From NCBI RefSeq assembly GCF_048569485.1, contig NC_134357.1, positions 476,327,187 through 476,391,186 on the forward strand: DNA of 64,000 bases, written 5' to 3'. Below are positions 33,281 through 43,027 of this stretch, piece after piece. The position numbers and the translations under genes were made by a program. Every line of letters begins with the position of its first letter. Position 1 is the first letter of the stretch. Source of the stretch: Anomaloglossus baeobatrachus. Its lineage: Eukaryota; Chordata; Amphibia; Anura; Aromobatidae. Below the pieces are notes generated by a model. The model was given only the letters and a program-made list of their open reading frames with translations, was not told the origin of the DNA and did no database searches.

Positions 33281-33844
33281 GGGGATATTTAGAGGGTATT
33301 ATTGAATAAAGTTTATTTGTGACGCCACTTGCGGTGGTGCGGCTAAGTGTAGGGAGCCGGCACTGCAGAGTGTCTCCACTGGGGCTGGTGGTATTAGCAG
33401 GTAGTATGGTAGTCCCTTCGCAAGTAGAGTTTTGCCCCAGTGGGTGTATGGTTCAGTGGGCGTCAGAAGAAGGGAGTCCAGACAGGTATTCAGTGCAACT
33501 GGTTTACTCACTTTGGATGTTAACTGGTTTCGCCACCAGGTCCCCTTCGTCCCAGTGCCTGTCTGGTTCTCTGTTACCTTCCTCCCTTGCACCTGTCTCT
33601 GTTAAGTGGGTCACCGTGGTATAGAACACCGGGGTTCCTCGTTCTGTGGTTTGTCCACTTCTGTTCGCTTGACGGTAGCGTCCTACCTGTCCTAGGGTCC
33701 TGTACACCGTCGGTGCGTAGTTCTGGGAGTACTCCGCCGTACTCCACCGGCAACCACTTCTCCTGGGTACCAGGTCACTGTCAACCTGAGTCAGGACGTT
33801 CCTCAGTCACACCTTCACGCTTCACTATCAACTCTGTTCTGACT

Positions 33845-34342
33845 GAGGTGGAGACCATTTTTGCGGAGCTGGTAGGTGACCCACACCCCTATGTCCCTGA
33901 GGGACCGGCCACTGCGGCTGAGGGACCCGGTCTGCCCCTGGCCCCTATATGGTCTTCCCCATTGCCCGTGCCGGCCGCCGTTGCTTCCCCGCCCGGACCG
34001 CTGCCACCTCCACCGGCAGCGGAGTCTGCGTGCCTTGCCCGAGAGGACCCCGATACCACTAAAATCATTGTTCCGGAAGAGGGCATGGCAGTTCCCACGG
34101 GGGCTGAAGGAGTGGCAGACCCGGAGGTGCCGGCTGCGGCCCCCGGTGCGACAGCTGGCGGTGAGCGGCCCGCAGCTGAAAAAGGGGTGGAACCAGGCCC
34201 GCAGGATCCCGTCGCCAGTCCCGAAGAGTCGGATAGCAGTGACTTGGGGCTCGACACAGAGCCAGTTTCGGAAGGTGAGGAGACCCCCGGCCTGATCGAC
34301 ATGGAGGCCACGTACATCCCGCGGAATGGTGGGAATGGGTAA
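33845..34342 (+). pseudogene. MSAP-family ORF, distal part (element D)
   Basis: Reads ELVGDPHPYVPEGPATAAEGPG, then a Pro/Ala-rich linker, an acidic stretch (EESDSSDLGLDTEPVSEGEE) and IDMEATYIPRNGGNG. It parallels the C-terminal part of the element A ORF (SDDSGSEVDTEPVSEEEG, YIPRNGNN), so acidic block and YIPRN motif are conserved family features. Confidence 0.6.
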
Positions 34343-35046
34343 CGGATGGCCCTCTCCCACTGCGCCTGTTTTGTGCTGGAGTTGTACGAGGGCGAGGTAG
34401 AGTCTGCCTCAGAGGATAAAATCCCTCGCCCCCGACCAGATGAGGATGAAGAAAATGAAAGTTAAAGGCAGCGGAATCCGGCTGCACATGTGACACAGTC
34501 CCCGTTGGGACCCTTACTGCCCGTCCCCGTTGGGACTTTTGTTGCCCCTATTTTTACAAAAGACAAGGCCAAGAACTGGCAGGCCATCCAAAAACTATTG
34601 GGCATGTAAATAACCCTTCCCCTAACCGGCCATCTGGTTTCACCACCTCCGGAGAGGCAGACTGGAGGATGGGCCTGCAGGAAGCTGTTGGCCGAGGCCC
34701 GCCACCACTACAACCGGTGGCCATCCTCCGAGTCAGGGGTCCACTGGATGTGGGGCCTCTGAAAGGACTGTGAAACCTGCACCCGTCCCGTTAAACATAC
34801 CTGGGTCCGTTCCTGGACTGGGGAAAAGGGGTGCTGCCCACTTCTTAGGGGCAGCATCAAGGCTAGGTTGTTTGGGTGGGTGACTGGAGGACCCGGTTCC
34901 CGTGTTAATAAAAGTGTTTGACGTTCGTAACGTTCAAGTATGTGCCTCCCGTAAGGGAAGATCCAAAAAGCTAAAAATGTTGAAAGTTTGTACAAATGTT
35001 AGTATGCTTGTACCATGTTCCTGTTTTCTATTTTTCAGAAAGCAAA

Positions 35047-35052
35047 AATAAA
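35047..35052 (+). terminator. Poly(A) signal AATAAA of internal cassette (element D)
   Basis: AATAAACTGGTGATGGACG lies about 45 bp before the polypurine tract, at the same relative place and within the same conserved block (GATGGACG..CAGCCCGCGGA) as in elements A and B. Confidence 0.55.
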
Positions 35053-35094
35053 CTGGTGATGGACGATCAGCCCGCGGATGGTCTGCATTAAACC

Positions 35095-35103
35095 AAGGGG
35101 GAA
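35095..35103 (+). promoter_or_regulatory. Polypurine tract of element D
   Basis: AAGGGGGAA directly precedes TGTGACGCCCTGG of the 3' LTR. Confidence 0.8.
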
Positions 35104-36355
35104 TGTGACGCCCTGGACTAGTCAGGTCGTCCCATGTAGTTACACACAACACCACGCCCCCTCCCGATTAGGTGACATCAGTCAAACTAAAAACCTTGTC
35201 ACCACCCTCCAGGTTTTATGTCCACACCAGGGGGGGGTGCCAGGCAGATGGCTCCGCCCACTGAGGAGTTCACAGGCCTGGAGGCCGAGGAGTTCACAGG
35301 CCTGGAGGCGGGAAAACACACAAAAAGAGTAAAGTACAAGTGCAGAGTAGTCTAGAGGAGGTGGAGAGCAGTCAAGTTCACGGGCAGTCCTGTGTGCAGA
35401 CCTGCCAAAAGACTACCAGGTGGCTAGGTCGGGGCCCAGTCACCATTGGCAAGGAGGCAGATGGTGGTGGCCGCCTGCAGGAGCTGGGATTACAGCCGGT
35501 GGAACTGTAGGGACCGGGGTCGAGCGGTGGCCCGCCGGTACCGAACCGGGGAACCGATTGGAAACCGGAGCACCAGGAGGGGTACTCAGACCCAGACAAG
35601 GCCCAGAGCCGACAGGGCCGAGTCAAATCAACTGATTGCAGACTGGACTTAAGGACCTATCCCACACAAGCCCCGTTAGAAGACAACAGCCCAACCGTAC
35701 AGGGTAAAGCCACCGCCAAGGCATAGAGACCCAAAGGGCCAGCGTCTGCAGGCAAACGGGCTCCTACGGCATATACCAGTCGGGGAGCGGACTACCGGTG
35801 TCTAGGCATAGGAGTCAAACATTTACACACAGAGGTGCAGGAGAAAGGCGGAAACCACCAACCCGTTCTGGGAGAAGCTGCAGCCGGCTGTGGGCCCCGT
35901 TCATCACTCCGTTTGGTTTACCAGAGACTCCAGTGTGTTGTGTCAGAGTGAGTACACTAGTGCCTTCGGGCCGCGCCGCATCGCACCAGCGTCCAGCACG
36001 CACCACCAGCTCCCCCGCCTCAGCACCTCCCCCGGGCCCCCAGAACCATCATTCCCCTACCCACGGAGGGGTCAACACCAAGCTGCGCAACACCGTCCCC
36101 AGGAGGCCTAGTTAATGGCAGCGGTGGTGTCCATCTATTCACCACAACCCATGGGTGGCGTCACAAACTTACAATCCAAACCAAACAACCGTGGCCCCGG
36201 CCGTGGAACTCCTCACCCATGTTCCCGCGTGTAGCGCCAACTCCCTTACAGAGCGACGTGACCCCCGGGTCCGTGAGAGGCTAGAGCCACCACCCGCAGT
36301 ACGAGCACGGATCCGAGCGGCTCGGCTGTCGCAGCCGAGCCTGTGGGGCGGTACA
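35104..36355 (+). mobile_element. 3' LTR of element D (beta-like)
   Basis: From TGTGACGCCCTGG to GGGGCGGTACA. Near its left end (35260-35310) a phrase GAGGAGTTCACAGGCCTGGAGGC occurs twice in tandem. The clan motif GGTGGCGTCACAAA is near 36153. Confidence 0.85.
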
Positions 36356-36632
36356 CATGCCTCACGCCCACCGCTATGATTGGTGGTACCAAATGCGTAA
36401 CAAATTGTCCTTTGTGCTTTATAAGGCGTACGCAACTCGTGTAATGTTAATCATTTATCCCTGTCTGCGGTCCGGTAGATCTAACGAGATATTGATCGAT
36501 GTGGCATCGTATAGAATATGCACGTGTGACTGCTCCTAGATGACCTATGTACGATCTCTTCAGATCGTATATACGACATGGGCGTGTCGCATCGCATACG
36601 AGATCGCATATGAAATCGTAGCGTGTAAAGCA
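36356..36632. mobile_element. Right end of a Harbinger-like MITE
   Basis: The sequence ends ...GTAGCGTGTAAAGCAGCCTTAA, the same terminus as the MITE at 48110-48670 (GTGTAAAGCAGCCT|TAA). Palindromic phrases such as TACGATCTCTTCAGATCGTATA lie inside. The matching left end is not seen, probably displaced by the neighbouring LTR element. Confidence 0.5.
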
Positions 36633-36855
36633 GCCTTAACCCTCAGTCCACTACACAACTGATCAACCAGCTCTACCTTCGTCATCACCCATCCCCTTGT
36701 AGACTGTGAGCCCCCACGGGCAGGGTCCTCTCTCCTCCTGTTCCAATCTGCTTTGTATTATTGTTCATGATTATTGTACTTGTTTTTTATGTATACCCTT
36801 TTCACTTGTAAAGTGCCATTTAATATATGGCGCTATAATAAATAATAATAATGAT
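36633..36855 (+). repeat. SINE-tail-like repeat ending GGCGCTATAATAAATAATAAT
   Basis: CTTGTAGACTGTGAGCCCCCACGGGCAGGGTCC...GTAAAGTGCCATTTAATATATGGCGCTATAATAAATAATAATAAT closely resembles in style the 3' part of the SINE at 15560 (TTGTGAGCCCCAATGGGGAC...GCGCTATATAAATGAATAAAAT). No A or B box is recognisable, so it is a 5'-truncated SINE or a related LINE tail. Confidence 0.55.
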
Positions 36856-37927
36856 TGGAAAGCTACACGAATGGTGATGTCAGAAGATGATATCTTCGGG
36901 TCCCTTATCGCAAGGAGTTGAGGTGCTCCGTAGACCTCCCATCAATGTCATCTTCTGAAATTGCTCTTCAATGTCTTCGTTCTCAGTTTTTACAAACATA
37001 ACTTCGAAGATAAATCCCATCATGTCTTTTTAAGCATTGCCAGACGCAGCTCTAACTTCTCGCCTGCCAAGACCATTTATTTAATGCTTCCTTATGTCTT
37101 TTCTGAGTAATCCATCCCCCGCTATCTGAAGACTCTCGTCTGTCTTGCAGCTTGCAATAGACAGCTCAGTGCTATGTGATGCATTGTCACACACCATGGT
37201 CACCATTGTTTTATGGGATGGAAGGAGTATGCAAATTAAACATCTGGGGACTTGGAAAGATCCACAAAAATGTTAATTGCTGCATTCTGCTATCTCAGGG
37301 CAATGGTTTTACAAATCATGTGGTCATCAAAGATGGATATGGTTAATTTTTTACATTATTGGATTGCTGCACTGCAGTTAATTAGAATTTTATACTCTGT
37401 GTAAAAATAATACAATGATCCTCTAGGGCGTACGTACCATGCAGGGAGCAATGCTGACTGGTATAGGGCCAATGAAGCAAGAGGAACCTTATCAAATTAC
37501 TTTTCCTTTTCAATGGGCATCAAGCAGTATGAGCCAGCAGAAGATGCGTCTCCATTGGGACATCCATATTAGAAGAGAAGGAAAAGATAAAAGAAAACCA
37601 GAGGGGCCACAAATTCATTTTTCGACAATAGTTGAGAAGAAGGCATGACAATTACCAGGTCAAGTAATACAAAGATGGCAGAGGGTTTGCTCTTTGTTGT
37701 TTGCTCTAGGGTCTACTCTGGACATGTTTATGGATGTGTAAGTAATGTACAGGATGGGCTCCCCAGTATACGCAAAACCACGCACCAGGACAGCGCCTCT
37801 AGGCAGTTGGATTGATAAAGGATTCTTTTACTTTACAAAAACAGAAAAGCATCCATAGAACAGAACAATATAAATACAAGGCCTAAAGCAGAGACCCCTG
37901 TGCTGCACCACCCGTAACGGCGAGTAG
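36856..37927. other. Unassigned non-coding region
   Basis: AT-rich sequence without supported genes. The open frame around 37439-37648 has no recognisable protein features. Confidence 0.4.
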
Positions 37928-39087
37928 TATTGCGGGCGGGGGCCGCTGCTGCTTCCCTGGGGCCCGCTTGGATCCGGGTCCGCTGCTGCGGTTCGAGTGG
38001 TGACCGGACCCAGGCTCACATGGCCACCCATCCTCACAACCGTCGGAAAAGGGGGTGTTATGTACAGGGGGAATTGTCTGTGACGCCACCCGTGGGTTGC
38101 GGTGAGGGATGGTGACACCGCCGCTGCGCCTGGTGATGGGACGCCAGGGGCTGGAGGAACGGGACAGCTAGATGGGAGGTGTAGTCCCGGGGCCCCGTGT
38201 CGGTACACTGGAGTGGGCTGCTGGAGGTGGCGCGCCAGAGGACCGGGAGTCAATGGTGTACTCACAGTTCAGTAATTTCACACAAGTCGAGTGGTAAACC
38301 AAATTGCCAGTGACCGGCTGCCGTTGGAGGGTGTATTCGGGTCCCACACCCTGGTTAATGAACAGGTGTCCCTTCCTCCTGCACATTATGTTTGTCTCTC
38401 CTGTCGGACGACTTTGCATGGAACGGAGAAGTCCACTCCCGGTTTTGTATGTATTTGGGAGCTGTGGCCTGCGAAATCTGACCCTTGGGATCTCTGTGGA
38501 TTCTGACGGACACCCTATCCCCCGCGTTGGGCTTCCGTTTTGCTCTCTGGGCTTCAGGGGAACAAGGCCTGAAACATCGTCCTCTGCTGGTTAATTAACA
38601 AGGGGGCTTTCAAACTTCCTCGTCCTAGGGTCCAGGCACCCCGTCTGTGCACGGCCTCTGGACCGGATTCCTGCTGTCGGCACCGGCAGGCTACGACCCT
38701 GCCCCGGTCCACTTAAGGTTTCCTGCGACCGGATCTCCGTCGCCTGTGGCCCTGTTCACTGTCTGCCACCTAGCCATGTAGTCCAGGGGCCCCTACTCCT
38801 GACTCCACTGCTGTCAGCACTTGACTTCACTACACAACACCTCCATACCTCAACTGTCAGCTTCAACTGTCAACTCTCTTCTCGATCTGACGTGTTCTCG
38901 CCTCTGACACCTCAGGACCCCTAGGTGGGCGTTCTCATCCGCCTGATCACGCCCACTGGTGTGTCCTTGTTATCATGAGGGGGTGGCTAGGCTTTAATGG
39001 ATGTGTGTTGTACCTGAGTGTGGGTTTCTGGTGGTAACAAGGAGGATGTACATTTTTGTGACTACCTGGTTTTGCCAGGGCGTCACA
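37928..39087 (-). mobile_element. 3' LTR, subfamily gamma, with polypurine tract
   Basis: Minus strand starts TGTGACGCCCTGGCAAAACC and ends CCGCCCGCAATA. On the high side it meets CTCCCCCTTGGTTG, the complement of a polypurine tract, so this is a 3' LTR. The subfamily is the same as 10090-11251. Confidence 0.78.
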
Positions 39088-39155
39088 CTCCCCCTTGGTT
39101 GAATACAGCCCGTCCGCGGGGCAGGGGTTAAATTTACTCGTCGCTGGGCCGGTGA

Positions 39156-40032
39156 TGTAGGGTCTGGGATGTCACGGGTGGCCCTCCCGGCTTCGTGGCC
39201 CCGAGGTGTACAATGAAAGGAAGGAGGATGGAGGGATGGGATGATGGGGATGAAGGATGTTGGTAGTAGTAGTTGTCTCGTGACGCCACCTGTGGTACGC
39301 GGCCAGGGATTAGCCGCCACTGTGGTCGCTATCCTCCGGGGCAGATGGTGTTGCAGCAAGGATGCTTCTGCTCCCCACAGGTGGAGCGGGCCCCAGGGAA
39401 GATGATGGGGGTAGTAGTGGCCGTTGGCGCTGGTGCGCGGGGGGCTGGCACCGGCAATAAGAGGCTGAGTCAGCTGCTGCAGTTCCAGGTCTTTTTACTC
39501 AAAGTTCAAGTGCTGCCCTCAGGGTACCGGTCCCTGCCATCATGGGCCCCAGCTGACCCCAGATAATTCGGAGGTCACCGCCGGTGTTCCCACTGTGTGT
39601 CCTTTCTGTTTGGGGGTCCCTCCAATCCCGTGTATGGAAGATGGAACGGGCTGCGGGTGTTTTCTGTACTCTTCGCAAACCCTGGAATCCCCAGTAGCTG
39701 TAGAGAGCACGGGCTGAGCCTCCTGCTCCAAGCCACAGGTCTTGTGGTGCTCCCAGAAGTATAAAGGTGATGCTTGGACTGAGGCCCCGACCGTGCTCCT
39801 CACCCCAAGCTGTCCTCAGTGTCGACTCCTCAAGTGTGAAGATGCTCCTTCCTTTTCCCCAAGTGGTGCCCGCCCTCCAGGTGGTTGTCCCAGTGACCGG
39901 GAAAGTCCCATGCCTCATGATGACCACCCCCTGTCTACCCTAGGCAAATCCCAGTGGGAAAGTACCTAACTGTGTGTGGTTTGTGAATGTGAGAAACACC
40001 ACCTTAAATGAGATGCAGTACCCTGTAGCACA
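39156..40032 (-). mobile_element. LTR of a related subfamily (delta)
   Basis: Plus-strand ends TGTAGGGTCTGG and CCCTGTAGCACA. It contains the clan core (CGTGACGCCACCTGTGG near 39279) but otherwise differs from the gamma LTR only about 70 bp away. It probably formed one rearranged element with that LTR; the TSD is unresolved. Confidence 0.6.
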
Positions 40033-40429
40033 TTTACATGAACACGCCCTACCAGTGGTACAGCACAAGAATTCAAAACTTATTCACTTAAATATTAACA
40101 AATCCTATAAACCCCCTGAATACCCTTAGTTGCTAAAACCTCACAGAGAAGGCAAATGGTAAAAGTGGGAAGGCAAACCACACGGCTCAACAACACAATC
40201 CTGGAAATCTTATAGAACAGTCAATTCCAACGTGAAGCGCTGCCACTCTAAGGCTATATGCGCACACTGCAGTTTTTTCTGCACACAAACTGCAACCAAA
40301 ACTGCAGCTTGCCACAGAGAGCCTGGAAATGTAAAAAAACAAAACACTTGTAATGTATGTGCGTTTTTTGGTGCATTTTTGATGCGTTTTTGTTAATGTA
40401 TTTTTTAAAAGAGAAACAAAATATGACAG

Positions 40430-41722
40430 GATAGGATAATAGATAGGTAGAATAGATGGATAGATAGAAAAAATAGATAGAAAGCATACATAGCTAGATA
40501 GATGATAGATAGATAGCTAGATAGATAGCTAGATAGCTAGCTAGATAGATGATAGATATTTGCCGCCCCGTGCTCTCCTGCAACCGAGCCGCTTGGGTCC
40601 TGACCTTCAGTGGGTGGCTCAAGGGTCTCCGGACCCGGGGGTCCACGGTCACTCTGATCTAAGAGGGGTTGGCGGTTTGGGGATGTAGGTGTACGGCCGG
40701 AGCCGTGTTTGAGTTCGTGACGCCACCCACGGGATGTGGTGAAGGTGGACACCACCGCTGCAGTTACGGGGCACCCGGGGGAGATGGTATGCAGCAAGTT
40801 GTTAACCCCTCCATGGGCAGGGATGGTGGCCCTGGGACCCGTTGGGGGTGTGTTGGCGGTGCAGGGAGATGAGCGGCCAGAGGGCACTGGTGTACTCACT
40901 ATTAGAATGAAACACTTGAGTCTCTGGTAACCCAAGATGATGGTGGTCGGTGCCCGCAGCCGGCTGCAGTTGGGTTCCCCCACCCGGTTGGTGGTCTCTG
41001 CCTTTCTCCTGCACCTGGTTGTGATGATGGACTACCTGAACTTGCAATACAAGAGTCCACTCCCCGGCTTGTGTATGTCGGAGGAGCCCTTTGCCCGCAG
41101 ACGCTGGCCCGTGGGATCTCTGAGCCGTGGTGGTGGCTGCTTATCCCCCTCGTTGGGCTGTTGTCTTCTATGAGGGACTTTGGGTGGGAAAGGACCTAAA
41201 GTCCACACCGCAGTTAATTAACTCAGTCCAGTAGTTTCTAGACCTCGTTTCAGGGTCTGAGTACCCCCTCTTGTGCTCCGGTTTCCGAGTCGGTTCCCCG
41301 GGTCGGTACCGGCGGGCTACTACCCTGTCCCGGTCCACCATGGTTCAACCGAGCGGTGTTCCCGGCTCCTGCAGGCAGAGGCCTCCGTATGCCTCCTAGC
41401 CAAAGGTGCCAGGGCTCCTACCCTGAAACCTGTCAGTCTGTCACAGGCCTGTCACACAGGCCTGACCTCCTCAGACTCAAACCTGAACTAACTACACTGT
41501 GTTTCCTGCCTCAGGCTCTCTGAACTCCTCGGTGGGCGTGTCCAACCACCTGGCTCTGCCCCCTGGTGTGTCCATCCAGCCCTGAGGGAGGTTACTAGGG
41601 TTTTATGTGGTTGGCTGGTGTTACCTAGTGAGGGGACTGGTGTTGTGCAGGGTTCTATCTGTGACTACCTGGCTGGTCCAGGGCGTCACAGATAGATAGA
41701 TAGATAGATAGATAGATAAAAC
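40430..41722. repeat. (GATA)n microsatellite split by an LTR
   Basis: GATA/GATAGATA runs occupy about 40435-40558 and resume at 41691-41720. The LTR between them duplicated GATA. Confidence 0.85.
40559..41690 (-). mobile_element. Solo LTR, subfamily beta, in (GATA)n, TSD GATA
   Basis: Minus strand starts TGTGACGCCCTGGACCAGCC and ends at GGGGCGGCAAA. Flanks are GATA (40555-40558 and 41691-41694); because the target is itself a GATA array, the duplication is not independent proof. It closely resembles 262-1399. Confidence 0.82.
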
Positions 41723-41883
41723 ATAGAATAGACAGAAAGAAAGAACAGAGAGAATAGATAATAAGAAAGAACAGAATAGCTCAATGGCGGGATGGCTAGC
41801 TTGGCCAGCTGTTTTTTTTTTTTGGGTAAAAAGTTCCCAAATTTCTTTTTTTTATTCCAAATAAAAGATTTTTAGGGTGTTTG

Positions 41884-43023
41884 TGTGCTGCCTCCGTGCC
41901 AGCAGCTGGGCTGCTCAGATCCGGATCCGCGGTGGCAGAGAGGGGTGTCCGGACCAGGGGGTCGTGCGGCCACTCAAATGAAAGGGGTATTTACAGGGAA
42001 TTGTGTTAAAGTTTGTCACGCCACCCGTGGAATGTGGTAATGGGGAGTACCACCGCTTCAGTTGGGAGTATCCGGGGGCGATGGAGAGGGGCATCCAGGT
42101 GTTAGAACTCTCCACGGGTAGGGGAAATGCCCCGGGGCTCGGTGATGGTGACTGGGGAGTGCCGTTGTGTGCGAAGGGGGTCACTTTCATACTCACTCAG
42201 TCCAGTAAACTGACACCGACAACTGGATAACCAAAGTTCTGGATACCGCTGCTGCTGAGGGGAGCTTAGTTCGAGTCCCGTCCCCATTGGTGCTGCCTGG
42301 TGATCTGTGACCTGCCTCCTGGCACTAAGTTCACTTCTCTGTTGGTCCCGGTAGTATGGAACTAGTCGGGTCCCGCTCCCCACTATGGCTAAGTGTGGGA
42401 GCCTGCTCTCAGGGTTCACACTTGGGATTTTCTGGACCATTTTGAGTGGAAAGTCATATCCTCCTCGTTGTGCTAGAACCCCGATTTTGAAGCGGGTGGA
42501 GAGCGGATCTTGAAGGCTCCTTTCTCATCGGGTAAATTGTCAGGTTGCCTGAAGCTACTCCCTGACCTAGGGTCGACATACCCTGTCGTGCCCTGGTCCC
42601 AGCCCGGTGATGGTACAACGCTGCCGGCTGTCCTCCACAACAGTTCCGTGCCCCTTGTCATGAGCCCCTGCGACCGGGGGTCCAGCTCCTACCAGGTCCA
42701 GACCACCGTCTGCTACCTAGGTGTCTCCAAGGAGCCCGGATCCTGACCTCCTCTCTCCTTCGCATCCCACACTCCACTCTCTACTCTCTTACTGACACTT
42801 CTGACCTCCCCTTACCAACCTCCCAAGTGGGCGACCCTATTCCACTCAGGCCGTCCACTGGTGTGTCTGGTGGGTGTGGTGTAGAGTGTACCTTAGGAGT
42901 TTAATCAGCTGATGTAGGCAACACCATGTAGTTGGGGACCCACAACCAAGGAGGAGGCGGATATTGCACGGAGGGCAGATTGTGCAATAACCTGTGACGA
43001 CCTGATAGTCCAGGGGCGTCACA
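41884..43023 (-). mobile_element. Solo LTR, subfamily epsilon, TSD TTTG
   Basis: Plus-strand ends TGTGCTGCCTCC and GGGGCGTCACA. Flanks are TTTG (41880-41883 and 43024-43027). The clan core reads GTCACGCCACCCGTGG near 42015. It is the last LTR of the clan in the window. Confidence 0.85.
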
Positions 43024-43027
43024 TTTG

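Larger units (their letters stand above)
29385..33844 (-). mobile_element. LTR retroelement E, related second family (zeta), incomplete
   Basis: On the minus strand: 5' LTR (32256-33844, itself carrying a 913-bp insertion at 32368-33280), internal region (30422-32255) and 3' LTR (29385-30421, TGTAGCACCCCTGAACCC... start). The primer-binding-site candidate TGGCGTCACAAACAGGAT lies at 32227-32244, and a purine-rich AACCAAGTGGGAA abuts the 3' LTR. The LTRs differ from alpha/beta but share the GTGGCGTCACGAA core and the internal MSAP-type cassette, so the families are related. The element is incomplete and broken in several places. Confidence 0.8.
33845..36355 (+). mobile_element. LTR retroelement D, internal region plus 3' LTR, incomplete
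   Basis: Internal sequence (33845-35103) with the distal part of an MSAP-family ORF, an AATAAA, a polypurine tract and a full 3' LTR (35104-36355, beta-like). No 5' LTR is present; the left edge is fused to element E, which lies in the opposite orientation. The copy is incomplete. Confidence 0.8.
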
